Source: CAYNZV01 sp965217095 (GTDB taxonomy: Bacteria > Latescibacterota > UBA2968 > UBA8231). Taken from it: a stretch of DNA of 64,000 nucleotides. Shown piece by piece: positions 26,269 through 34,405 of the stretch. Where the stretch lies: the NCBI GenBank assembly GCA_965217095.1, contig OZ244235.1:744001-808000 (forward strand), written 5' to 3'. Every line of letters begins with the position of its first letter. The stretch's first letter is position 1. The notes beneath the pieces were generated by a model, which did not search any database, had not been told where the DNA came from, and saw nothing but the letters and a program-made list of their open reading frames with translations. Position numbers and translations under genes: made by a program.

Positions 26269-27849
26269 ATGGCTAAGAAAGCATCACCCTTTACCGAACC
26301 TCAGCTGCGCTCGTCGCGGATACGACGTAACGCCGGCACTTGGAATCCGATTGTCGATACCACTGACATCTTTTGCGGCAATCGCAGCGTCGATCGCCAG
26401 GGGGTCTACGATCTCTACGATGGGGCGATCGGCGTCAAGCTTCGCGTCGAACAGGCGAGCCGTTCGGAACCACTGCTCGAGGCGGCCGAACCGTGGGAAG
26501 ACGGCTCCGTCTCCCCGCTGTTCATCTGGAAAGCGGAGGACGGGTTCAAGATGCTGTATTCGGCCAAGTTCGGGACCTGTCTGGCAACCAGCGACGACGG
26601 GTACGAATGGAAACGGCCGGTATTGAACGAAGTGGATTACGAGGGATCTACGGCAAACAATCTACTCGGCGAGGGCATCGAAGGCAGTACTGGGGTCTTC
26701 ATCGACCCTCACGGTCCGCCAAAAGAGCGCTTCAAGGCGATGGGTGGGGATATGCAATGGTACGATCCGGCAACCTGCCAACCCCTGCCTGGAGATGAGG
26801 CGCAGAAACGGTTCGATGCCCAGGAGTACGACGGTGACAGCTACACCGGACCTAAAGCGGAGATCTGGGGACGCATGCTTGGCTGGACTTCGGTGGATGG
26901 CTTGCGCTGGACGCCGATGCCGGAGATGCTGGGCAATCGGCCGGTGAACGGAGGCATATCCGCGCGTTGGGACGAAGACACACAACAGTACATCTGTTAT
27001 CAGCAGATCATGGGATTCGAAGCGGAGGCCATAAAGGGGATCGGCAGCGCCAGCATCGAGGAAGAGACCCAGCTGCGCACCATCGCCTTTTCTTGCACCA
27101 AAGATTTTTCCAAGTGGCCGGCGCCGAAGCTGATCCTGCGGCCGGACGCCCAGGACGATCTGGATATCGATTTCTACGGCGGCAACTACTTTCCGTATCC
27201 CGGGCGTACCGATCTGCACGGCATGATCGTGCCGGTCTATCACCGTGCCAACGACGGCATGGATACCCAGCTTGCCTTCAGCAGGGACGGCCTGTACTGG
27301 ACACGGCCCGAGCGCCGCGCCGCGCACACAATGGGTGAACCGGGTAGCGGCGCAGAGTGCGGGACCCATTGTTGGCGCAGCGGACTGCTGGAGTTGCCCG
27401 ACGGCAAGTGGGCGGTACCGCACACCGGCACTTCCAAGCTGCACAATGTGCGCGGTGATGTTGTCGACCAGATGTTGCCTGATCGGCGTCCGGGACAGAT
27501 CCGCTACGCCCTGTGGGAGCCGCACCGGTTCTGCGGGGTCGAGGCCGAGCTGGAAGGGCGTTTCACCATCCCGTCGATCTACCGCAAGGACAATCAGCTG
27601 CGATTCAACTATCGGTGCGCTCCTGCTGGCTGGATCGAGGTGGAGCTCTTGCGCCGAAACCCCACCATGTTTCAGCCCGATCTCGATCCGGTGGAGGGAT
27701 TCACGTTCGCTGATTGCGACCGCCAGACGGGCAACCACACCAATCGGGCCCTGACCTGGAACGGCAACAGCGACATATCTGCCGTGGGCGATTCGGTAGT
27801 AATCCGGGTGAAGATGTTCCAGGCGAAGCTGTTCGCCTACAAGTTGTAG
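26269..27849 (+). CDS. Glycosidase-like beta-propeller protein, paralogue 2
   Basis: 526 residues from ATG 26269, no signal peptide. It aligns throughout with the gene at 22043: RQGVYDLYDGAIGVKLRVE, LFIWKAEDGFKMLY, TSDDGYEWKRPVLNEVDYEG, YFPYPGRTDLHGMIVPVYHR and WNGNSDIS with the VKMFQAKLFAY tail. It is closer to paralogue 1 than to paralogue 3. Acidic residues spaced as in propeller glycosidases are conserved between copies, but no catalytic set can be named with certainty. It is not coupled to a deacetylase here, and its flanks are full of gene fragments, suggesting that it moved as a duplicate. Confidence 0.8.
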   Translation: MAKKASPFTEPQLRSSRIRRNAGTWNPIVDTTDIFCGNRSVDRQGVYDLYDGAIGVKLRVEQASRSEPLLEAAEPWEDGSVSPLFIWKAEDGFKMLYSAKFGTCLATSDDGYEWKRPVLNEVDYEGSTANNLLGEGIEGSTGVFIDPHGPPKERFKAMGGDMQWYDPATCQPLPGDEAQKRFDAQEYDGDSYTGPKAEIWGRMLGWTSVDGLRWTPMPEMLGNRPVNGGISARWDEDTQQYICYQQIMGFEAEAIKGIGSASIEEETQLRTIAFSCTKDFSKWPAPKLILRPDAQDDLDIDFYGGNYFPYPGRTDLHGMIVPVYHRANDGMDTQLAFSRDGLYWTRPERRAAHTMGEPGSGAECGTHCWRSGLLELPDGKWAVPHTGTSKLHNVRGDVVDQMLPDRRPGQIRYALWEPHRFCGVEAELEGRFTIPSIYRKDNQLRFNYRCAPAGWIEVELLRRNPTMFQPDLDPVEGFTFADCDRQTGNHTNRALTWNGNSDISAVGDSVVIRVKMFQAKLFAYKL

Positions 27850-27904
27850 GCGACACTAACGTCCACTGCTCCCGGCTCGTGGCCGTGAGGTGAAGCCGTG
27901 TTTG

Positions 27905-27982
27905 GTTCCTTCGCACGCTGGCCAGCGCCATGCCGACGCGATACCCGTGATTCTTGATTTCTCTGGGAACACCTAACAACAT
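27905..27982 (-). pseudogene. 5' stump of an alanine dehydrogenase gene
   Basis: Reading leftward from ATG 27982 gives MLLGVPREIKNHGYRVGMAL followed by ASVRR, the N-terminal strand and helix start of alanine dehydrogenase (family pattern M.IGVPKEIK..E.RV..TP..V). After about 26 codons the similarity stops and the frame becomes meaningless up to the end of propeller 2. The remnant is only the first 7 percent of a normal ~370-residue gene, so the rest was removed by deletion or by arrival of the propeller segment. Confidence 0.65.
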
Positions 27983-27992
27983 GACTGCCGCC

Positions 27993-28016
27993 TTATAGCG
28001 TTTATTCGCCCTATCC
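27993..28016. repeat. Dispersed 25-base motif, copy B
   Basis: TTATAGCGTTTATTCGCCCT then ATCC; shares GCGTTTATTCGCCCTATCC with copy A. On the minus strand it lies 11 bases upstream of the alanine dehydrogenase stump start, so it may have been part of that gene's leader. Confidence 0.7.
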
Positions 28017-28224
28017 TCCGACAGAAAATCGCTATCGCTCTCCGCACGCGTTGCTTTTATTCAAGTGAGCGGAAATACAACCGGTTTAGATCGCATGAGC
28101 AGTTGATTGGGCCGAGGCCCCGAATACCGGGATGATTCACGATGGCGTGCACTTTGTTAACGCGAACGGGACTAAGAAGCCGTCTGTTGGAGTCTCATGA
28201 GAGTGATTCGAACTGCTCTCGTGA

Positions 28225-28520
28225 CGGCTTCCTTGTATTTGGGGCGCCCAAATCGAGCAGGCGGAAATCGACGAGGTCGTTGCGGTGATGGAATCCGGCT
28301 GGCTTGGTACCGGTCCCCGGACCGACCGGTTCGAGCGCGACTTCGCCGGATTTGTAGGATGGGGCCACCCTGTGGCCCTGAATTCCTGCACCGCCGCCCT
28401 ACACCTCGCTGTGAGAGCCGCTGGAGTGAAGGGGGGCGACGAAGTTATCACCACAGCCATGACCTTCTGTGCGTCCGTAAACGCGATCATACATTCTGGC
28501 GCGACACCCGTCCTTGTCGA
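28225..28520 (+). pseudogene. N-terminal fragment of a DegT/DnrJ/EryC1 aminotransferase
   Basis: The frame from 28225 (no start codon before the homology) reads QIEQAEIDEVVAVMESGWLG, TGPRTDRFERDF, NSCTAALHLAVRAAG, GDEVITTAMTFCASVNAI and GATPVLVE. This is the first ~100 residues of PLP-dependent sugar aminotransferases of the DegT family. It stops abruptly at about 28520, where the sequence continues as a flippase gene in another frame. The PLP lysine and the rest of the enzyme are missing. Such aminotransferases make amino sugars for surface polysaccharides. Confidence 0.8.
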
Positions 28521-28851
28521 AATGGGGGATCTATGGTTTGGCAACGGCCTATGCCATCGCAACTGCCATACTCATCATTCCGAGCTTCTCCATACCTTTC
28601 AAGCTGATCGGCCTTCGTCTACAGGGCCTCGGTAGGGTTCTTTGGCGGCCGTTGGCTTGTGTATTGGTCATGATGGCGGTCCTCTTGCCGCAAAGGCCGT
28701 TCTCTCTGCCCTGCCCATGATATGGCAGTTATCATTACTAATATTTTCTGGCGTAATAAGTTATGGGCTTGTCAGTTTCTACCTGAATCGAGCCCTGATT
28801 GTCGAGCTTCGGCATAGCTTCAGAGAAGTAATGCATAGACGCGACCAGTGA
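28521..28851 (+). pseudogene. C-terminal fragment of a Wzx-type polysaccharide flippase, frameshifted
   Basis: Starting directly at the DegT break, the frame KWGIYGLATAYAIATAILII...PFKLIGL gives the last helices of a polysaccharide exporter of the MOP superfamily. It continues to about 28700 and then resumes in another frame as LSLLIFSGVISYGLVSFYLN and ends HSFREVMHRRDQ at 28851. The first two thirds of the gene are absent. The stop overlaps the GTG start of the GT4 gene (GTGA), which shows that flippase and glycosyltransferase once formed one operon. Confidence 0.75.
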
Positions 28852-30020
28852 TCAGCGATCACCTGAAAGTGTGCCATATCTATCCTGTCTGGTTACCTCA
28901 GACCCAGACTTGGATGTACAATCAGGTCAAGTATCTCCCGCCGACCATCGATTTTCAAGTTCTATGCGAGACGACTGAGAATCTCGCTCAATTCGGGGTG
29001 CCCAACATTCACTGCCTGGCCGAATCGTCGCGGCTTAGACGTTTTTGGGATAGCGGTCTGCGCAAGTTCCGTGTGCGACGCCATTTGGGCTACTACGTGC
29101 GCTGCGCCCGGCAAATCGGAGCTGATATCGTCCATTCCAATTTTGGCGATGTAGCGTGGGTTAACTTGGGTGCAGTAAAACGTGTAGGCGCCAAACACGT
29201 TGTGACTTTCTATGGGTACGATGTCAATATGTTGCCGAAGAGCGATGCGCGATGGCTGCGGCGGTATCAGAGACTATTCAGCGAAGCGGACTTATTCCTG
29301 TGCGAAGGTCCGCACATGAGGAAATGTTTGATCAATCTTGGGTGTCCGGAGGAAAAGGTAAGGATCCATCATCTCGGCGTTGAAGTTGATAAAATCGCAT
29401 TCCGCCCCAGGGCCTGGCGACCCGGAGAAGCTCTGCGCATTCTTATCGCCGCTACCTTTCGAGAAAAGAAAGGTATCCCCTATGCGTTGGAGGCGCTTTC
29501 GCAGATTCAGCATGACGTGCCGGTGGAGATTACTATCATTGGCGATGCCGTGCAGGAATTGCGCGGTCAAAGGGAAAAGAGAAAGATACTCAGTACATTG
29601 GCCCGAACTGGCCTCGAGAAGAGAACAAAGATGCTGGGGTACCAGAAGCCAATCGTCTTGTGGGAGCAGGCATACCAGCATCAGGTTTTTCTGTCGCCTA
29701 GCGTAACCGCGAGCGACGGCGACACCGAAGGCGGTTCGCCGGTAGCGATCATCGAAATGCAGGCCAGCGGAATGCCGGTGATCGCTACCACGCACTGTGA
29801 CATACCGAGCGTCATTCCGCCGGAAAATTGCGAACTGCTGGCTGACGAACGCGATGTCGCGGGCTTGGTTGACCGCTTGCGGCTGTTAATCGAAGACCCT
29901 CCGAGATGGAAGAGCATTGCTGATAGCGGAAGACGGCACGTGGAGCAACAGTTCGACGCGAACACTCAGGGAAAAGATCTGGGCAAGATTTACAGTGGAT
30001 TGGTGCAAAGATCAAAGTGA
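28848..30020 (+). CDS. Family 4 glycosyltransferase
   Basis: 390 residues from GTG 28848. N-terminal domain: ICHIYPVW-like start (VCHIYPVWLPQTQTWMYNQV), HSNFGDVAW, and TFYGYDVN. C-terminal GT-B domain: LIAATFREKKGIPYALEAL, then SPSVTASDGDTEGGSPVAII with the donor-binding EGGSPVAIIEMQASG, and IATTHCDIPSVI. The pattern resembles colanic-acid-type transferases (WcaL/AmsK). It uses a nucleotide sugar to extend a lipid-linked oligosaccharide at the inner membrane. Intact although its upstream operon partners (DegT, flippase) are destroyed. The 200 bases downstream contain repeats but no gene. Confidence 0.88.
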   Translation: MISDHLKVCHIYPVWLPQTQTWMYNQVKYLPPTIDFQVLCETTENLAQFGVPNIHCLAESSRLRRFWDSGLRKFRVRRHLGYYVRCARQIGADIVHSNFGDVAWVNLGAVKRVGAKHVVTFYGYDVNMLPKSDARWLRRYQRLFSEADLFLCEGPHMRKCLINLGCPEEKVRIHHLGVEVDKIAFRPRAWRPGEALRILIAATFREKKGIPYALEALSQIQHDVPVEITIIGDAVQELRGQREKRKILSTLARTGLEKRTKMLGYQKPIVLWEQAYQHQVFLSPSVTASDGDTEGGSPVAIIEMQASGMPVIATTHCDIPSVIPPENCELLADERDVAGLVDRLRLLIEDPPRWKSIADSGRRHVEQQFDANTQGKDLGKIYSGLVQRSK

Positions 30021-30128
30021 TAGTGCGGCTCTGGCGCCATATGCCCAGCACAAAGGTCAGTGAAACGTGGTCACCGGTGAGCGCGCCGGCCAACGCGTCC
30101 GGCGTTGCCTCGTCGATCCTGAGATCGG

Positions 30129-30160
30129 CGTTCAGACGCACGAAATCGGCCCGAGCATAG
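30129..30160. repeat. 32-base near-repeat, left of rlmG
   Basis: Contains CGTTCAGACGCACGAAATCG followed by GCCCGAGCATAG. It matches 31404-31435 at 28 of 32 positions in the same orientation. The pair brackets the rlmG gene. Confidence 0.6.
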
Positions 30161-30220
30161 CAGTTCGGCGGTGCTTTCTCTGGCCGGCCTCTTCCTGCCC
30201 ATCAACACCCCCGACCATTC

Positions 30221-31366
30221 ATGAGTGACGGGCCCGAACGGCAATTCAGCGTCCCGCAGGGTGAATTCACCCTCGACCGGTATCCGTGCCTGGCGCGGGA
30301 GACACTGCGGGCCTGGGATGCGGCGGACGAGTATCTGCTGATGCATCTGGCTGAGTCGGGTGTGTCACCTGGCGCGGTGCTGGTGATGAATGACAGCTTC
30401 GGCGCGCTGACGGTGGCGCTGACGATGGTGGGGACGGTTCAGATGCAGTCGGACTCGTGGATCGCGCATTTCGGCGCGCGTGAGAATCTCGAAGCCAATG
30501 GGCTTGGGGAGGATCGTGTCAACCTGCTCGACCCCCTGCAGGAACCGGCGCCTTTCGATCTGCTGCTGTTCAAGGTGCCGAAGAGTCTGGCTCTGCTGGA
30601 GGACCAACTGCATCGACTGCGTCCCCACCTGACGGCGGAGACACTGGTCGTGGGCGCGGGCATGGTGAAGCAGATCCACACATCGACGCTGGAGTCGTGC
30701 GAACGTCTTATCGGACCGACGCGCACGTCGCTGGCGCGCCGCAAGGCGCGGCTCATCCACTGCACGCTGGATGAGGAGCGTGAACTGCCGGCAAACCCCT
30801 ATCCGACACAGTACCGACTCGATGACATGGGTCTGCAGCTGTCCAATCACGCCGCGTTGTTCTCGCGGGAGCAGCTCGATCTGGGGACACGATTTCTGCT
30901 GCAACACCTGCCCCGGTCACCGCAGGCTCGGTGCATCATCGATATGGGTTGCGGCAATGGCGTCTTGGGCATTGTCGCCGGCTACCATCACCGGGAGGCG
31001 TCGCTCGTTTTCGCGGACGAGTCAGCGATGGCGATCGCGTCAGCGCGGGAGAATGTGACGGGGACATTTGGTGATCAGCGCGAGGCCACGTTCCACTGGA
31101 CGGATGGACTCGACGGGATCGAGCCCGAGTCGGCGGATCTGATTCTGTGCAATCCCCCTTTCCACCAGCAGCAGGTGGTGGGGGATGCTGTGTCGTGGCG
31201 GATGTTTCAGCAGGCTAGGAAGGTGCTAGAGCCTGGAGGAACGCTGTGGGTCGTAGGCAATCGCCATCTGGGGTATCACACGAAGCTGCGACGACTCTTC
31301 GGCAATCGTGAAGTAGTTGCCAGCAATCCGAAGTTCGTCATTTTGAAAGCGACGGCTCAAGGGTGA
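30221..31366 (+). CDS. rlmG: 23S rRNA (guanine-N2)-methyltransferase RlmG
   Basis: 381 residues. The N-terminal domain is a degenerate methyltransferase fold (residues 1-190, with FKVPKSLALLEDQL). The C-terminal domain is catalytic: SAM motif I DMGCGNGVLG at 241-250, FADESAMA (264-271), and LCNPPFHQQ at 309-317, the NPPF motif of N2-guanine methyltransferases. The tail NREVVASNPKFVILKA also fits RlmG of gamma-proteobacteria closely. It modifies a guanine (G1835 in E. coli) of 23S rRNA. A housekeeping RNA enzyme placed between polysaccharide remnants and bracketed by a short repeat pair; the gene is GC-rich compared with the GT4 gene. Possible horizontal acquisition. Confidence 0.9.
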   Translation: MSDGPERQFSVPQGEFTLDRYPCLARETLRAWDAADEYLLMHLAESGVSPGAVLVMNDSFGALTVALTMVGTVQMQSDSWIAHFGARENLEANGLGEDRVNLLDPLQEPAPFDLLLFKVPKSLALLEDQLHRLRPHLTAETLVVGAGMVKQIHTSTLESCERLIGPTRTSLARRKARLIHCTLDEERELPANPYPTQYRLDDMGLQLSNHAALFSREQLDLGTRFLLQHLPRSPQARCIIDMGCGNGVLGIVAGYHHREASLVFADESAMAIASARENVTGTFGDQREATFHWTDGLDGIEPESADLILCNPPFHQQQVVGDAVSWRMFQQARKVLEPGGTLWVVGNRHLGYHTKLRRLFGNREVVASNPKFVILKATAQG

Positions 31367-31403
31367 GGTGTGCCTGCCGGCTGAGGCCTGAGCCCGAAAG
31401 TGC

Positions 31404-31435
31404 CGTTCAGATGCGCGAAATCGAACCGAGCATAG
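31404..31435. repeat. 32-base near-repeat, right of rlmG
   Basis: Direct-oriented partner of 30129-30160 with four mismatches. Located 38 bases after the rlmG stop. Confidence 0.6.
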
Positions 31436-31532
31436 GTGTCGCCGTTGCTTTGCGTAGAAATCGATATATTGTGGCCGAGCAGAGCGATGGGCGCCCATAT
31501 GCGGTTACCCGAAACGTGGAGGACATAGCGGG

Positions 31533-32624
31533 ATGGATATTCTCGAACGGTATGTAGCTATCGACAACAAGTGCGCCTGGCCGAACCTGACCCTCATGCC
31601 GGACGGTAGCATCGTGGCGACCATCTTCGGCGAGCCCTGTCACCAGCTGTGGGAAGGATCATCTGAATGCTGGATCAGTACGGATGGCGGCAAGCTCTGG
31701 TCCTTCCTCAGCGTTCCGGCGCACCACGAGCCCGGCCGCACCCGCGGCGACCTGGCGGCAGGATTGACTCACGAAGGCGCCTTCGTGGCGCTGGTCAGCG
31801 GGCGCCTACCGCTTGAGCAAGCGCAACATCGTCGCGCTGCTGTCCGACGCCGCAAATTTGTGCCGCCACCAGGTGAACTGCTCGACCGGCCCAGAGCAGC
31901 GGATGAGATGGGCAACTATGAAGCGGCGGTTTGCCGCTCCACGGATGGGGGCAAGACCTGCACCATGGAAGGGCCCCTCAACAACTTTCCTCCGCATGTG
32001 ACCAATGCCGTTCCGTTCGGGGATGTCGTGAAGCTGCCCGGAAATCGCCTTGCCGTTTCCTGCTATTCGTCGCCGCCCGGCCACCTGGAGGATGAGGCCG
32101 CTGACGGCGCCTGGATCTACTTCAGCGACGATGACGGGCGCACCTGGGGCGACGCGCGGCTCATCGGTGCGAACCGGTACAACGAAACCGACCTGCTAGT
32201 ACTTGGCGACGGCAAGATGCTCGCCGCGAGTCGCACGTCGAAAACGGGCCACACCGAGATCTTTGCTTCCGCTGACGATGGACAAACCTGGGCCTGCCGT
32301 GGTCCGGTGACGGCCGCGATGCATATGCCGGCCCATTTGCTGCAGTTACAGGACGCATCGATTCTTCTCACCTACGGTGTGCGTTTGCGGGGCATGCTCG
32401 GCGTGTGCGCGGTGATCAGCCGCGACGATGGAGTCACGTGGGATGCTCCGCGGGTGCTGTTCAATACCAACGTCTACAAGTCGAATACCAGCCCCGAAGG
32501 TACGGATGGGGGGTATCCTTCCAGCTTGCAGCTGGCCGATGGCACCATCCTCACCGCCTACTACTGTCAGCGCATTCCGACGCACCAGCGTTATCACATG
32601 GGTGTCGTTCTCTGGAGCGATTGA
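31533..32624 (+). CDS. BNR-repeat sialidase-like protein
   Basis: 363 residues without signal peptide. At least five Asp-box motifs are visible: STDGGKLW, STDGGKTC, SDDDGRTW, SADDGQTW and SRDDGVTW, each marking a blade of a six-bladed sialidase-type propeller. Conserved YEA (GNYEAAV) and the final YPSSLQLADGTILTAYY fit the family. The stretch of residues 90-125 is Arg-rich and unlike the rest, possibly a pair of compensating frameshifts. GGAGG lies 12 bases before ATG 31533. Sialidase-like proteins release sugars or only bind them; the substrate is unknown. It precedes propeller 3 and may belong with it. Confidence 0.78.
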   Translation: MDILERYVAIDNKCAWPNLTLMPDGSIVATIFGEPCHQLWEGSSECWISTDGGKLWSFLSVPAHHEPGRTRGDLAAGLTHEGAFVALVSGRLPLEQAQHRRAAVRRRKFVPPPGELLDRPRAADEMGNYEAAVCRSTDGGKTCTMEGPLNNFPPHVTNAVPFGDVVKLPGNRLAVSCYSSPPGHLEDEAADGAWIYFSDDDGRTWGDARLIGANRYNETDLLVLGDGKMLAASRTSKTGHTEIFASADDGQTWACRGPVTAAMHMPAHLLQLQDASILLTYGVRLRGMLGVCAVISRDDGVTWDAPRVLFNTNVYKSNTSPEGTDGGYPSSLQLADGTILTAYYCQRIPTHQRYHMGVVLWSD

Positions 32625-32762
32625 TCCCGGACATACCGCAGGTAGCGGAGCGGGATGAATTTGCGAATTAATACAGGCGTATTTTCGATACAGGGCACTA
32701 GAGCACGTTGACGACCTTGATGTTGGCAGGTCGGGCGAGATTCTCAAAAAGGAGATCGAACC

Positions 32763-34340
32763 GTGAGTAACACGTGGGATGATGCGCGAGGGTATTATCC
32801 GGGAGATTGGGTCAGACCCAGGCAGAGCACGGGGAATTGGCGTCCGTTGGTCGATCTGACGGAGGTCTTCCCCGGCCATCGCTCCGTAAACCGCGCCGGC
32901 GCGTTCGAACTGTATGATGCCCCTATCGGCGTCCGCCTGGCGGTGGAGGAAGCGGACAAGTCGGATCCGCTGGAGTTCGACGACGACGTCGATGACATGA
33001 CCAATTCCCTTCAGGTGTGGCAAGCGGATGACCGCTACCACCTGCTCTACTACCAGGGAAGACATGTCGCCTATGCGGTGAGTGAAGATGGCTACCGGTG
33101 GACCCGTCCCACCCTGGGGATCATCGAGAAGGATGGCTCGAAGGAAAACAACCTGGTTACGGATGTCGGCGGCGACATGCTCAAAGCGGTATTCGAGGAT
33201 CCGACCGCACCGCCGGAAGAGCGCTTCAAGGGTATGGGCTGCGAGGGGGCGCGGATCAATTCCGAGACCGGCCAGGTTGCCAACCAGGGCGAGGAGGTCG
33301 ATGAGGAGTACATCAAGAAATGGTGGGCGGACCAGGAGTATCTGGGACCGGCCTACGAAGGCCCCAGACTGATTCTCAAGGGCCGGGTAGTCGGGTGGAC
33401 CTCCCCCGACCGGATTCACTGGAAACGGTCCGACCGGATTCTGGCCAACTACCCCATGGATGGAGGGCTGTCCGCCCGCTACGACGAGAGATCCGGGTAC
33501 TACTACTCCTACTGTCGCATCAACGGCGTGCCCCAGGAACAGTTCGAGCTGATCGGCAGCGGCGTAACTGAAGACGGCATTTTTCACCGGGTGATCGGCC
33601 TGACTCGAACCCGGGATTTCTACGACTGGCCGGCTCCCAAGCTCCTGATTTTTCCGGATGGCCAGGATGCCCCCGACCTTTCGTTCTACGGCGGAGAATA
33701 CTTCCCCTACCCGGGCGGGGACGACCTGCACTGCATGCTGGTACAGGCGTACCATCATGCGACCGACCACGTGGACAGCCAGCTGGCTGTCAGTCGCGAC
33801 GGCCTGATTTGGCAGCGTCCCGAACGCAAGGCGATCATTCCGGTGGGCGCTGCGGGTGCCTCGGATGCGGCGCAGGTCTATTCCTGGGGCAGCAGCATCG
33901 CAGAATTGCCGGACGGCTGCTGGGGATCCCTCTACGCGGGGTACCCCACCCTGCACAACGAACCCGCCCGGGAAGCGCACGACAAGGCCATACGATGGGC
34001 ACGCTGGAGGCCTCACAGATTCTGCGGCATCGAGGCTGATGTAGAGGGACGCTTTACGATTCCGACGGTAACGCGGATCGGCAACCAGCTGCGGCTCAAC
34101 TTCCGCTGTCGTCCGGGGGGGTGGATCAAAGCAGAAATTCTGCGCAACATCCCCTCCCGGATTCACCCCGACATCGATCCGGTCGCTGGCCTGACCTTCG
34201 AAGAAAGCGATCTCTTGAAGGGAGATGCCGTCGACCAGGTGGTTACCTGGAAAGGCAACAGCGATCTGTCGGGGGCGGGTGAGACGGTGGCGATCCGGCT
34301 GCGGATGTTTCAGGCAAAGGTCTTCGCGTACCTGGTCTGA
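32763..34340 (+). CDS. Glycosidase-like beta-propeller protein, paralogue 3
   Basis: 525 residues from GTG 32763, preceded by AAGGAG. It is the most divergent of three paralogues but colinear with the others: VDLTEVFPGHRSVNRAGAFE, YAVSEDGYRWTRPTLGIIE, DPTAPPEERFKGMG, YFPYPGGDDLHCMLVQAYHH, VSRDGLIWQRPERKA, GRFTIPTVTRIGNQLRLNF and RMFQAKVFAYLV. The second blade differs strongly (WADQEYLGPAYEGP), suggesting a different substrate. No signal peptide. It is followed after 65 bases by a PhyH dioxygenase. Confidence 0.8.
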   Translation: MSNTWDDARGYYPGDWVRPRQSTGNWRPLVDLTEVFPGHRSVNRAGAFELYDAPIGVRLAVEEADKSDPLEFDDDVDDMTNSLQVWQADDRYHLLYYQGRHVAYAVSEDGYRWTRPTLGIIEKDGSKENNLVTDVGGDMLKAVFEDPTAPPEERFKGMGCEGARINSETGQVANQGEEVDEEYIKKWWADQEYLGPAYEGPRLILKGRVVGWTSPDRIHWKRSDRILANYPMDGGLSARYDERSGYYYSYCRINGVPQEQFELIGSGVTEDGIFHRVIGLTRTRDFYDWPAPKLLIFPDGQDAPDLSFYGGEYFPYPGGDDLHCMLVQAYHHATDHVDSQLAVSRDGLIWQRPERKAIIPVGAAGASDAAQVYSWGSSIAELPDGCWGSLYAGYPTLHNEPAREAHDKAIRWARWRPHRFCGIEADVEGRFTIPTVTRIGNQLRLNFRCRPGGWIKAEILRNIPSRIHPDIDPVAGLTFEESDLLKGDAVDQVVTWKGNSDLSGAGETVAIRLRMFQAKVFAYLV

Positions 34341-34405
34341 GGCCCCGTCACATATGGTATATAGCTGATTGCTCAAGCATGCGGAATAGCGCGTGGGAGG
34401 CGTTG

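Larger units (their letters stand above)
27850..28224. other. Intergenic region with gene fragment and repeat
   Basis: About 375 bases without an intact gene. It contains the 5' stump of an alanine dehydrogenase gene on the minus strand (27905-27982) and copy B of the dispersed motif (27993-28016). The remaining ~200 bases before the DegT fragment show nothing recognisable. Confidence 0.6.

Noticed and set aside
32346..34376. 676-codon minus-strand frame opposite propeller 3
   Set aside because: It is the antisense shadow of a conserved gene; no domain pattern despite its length.
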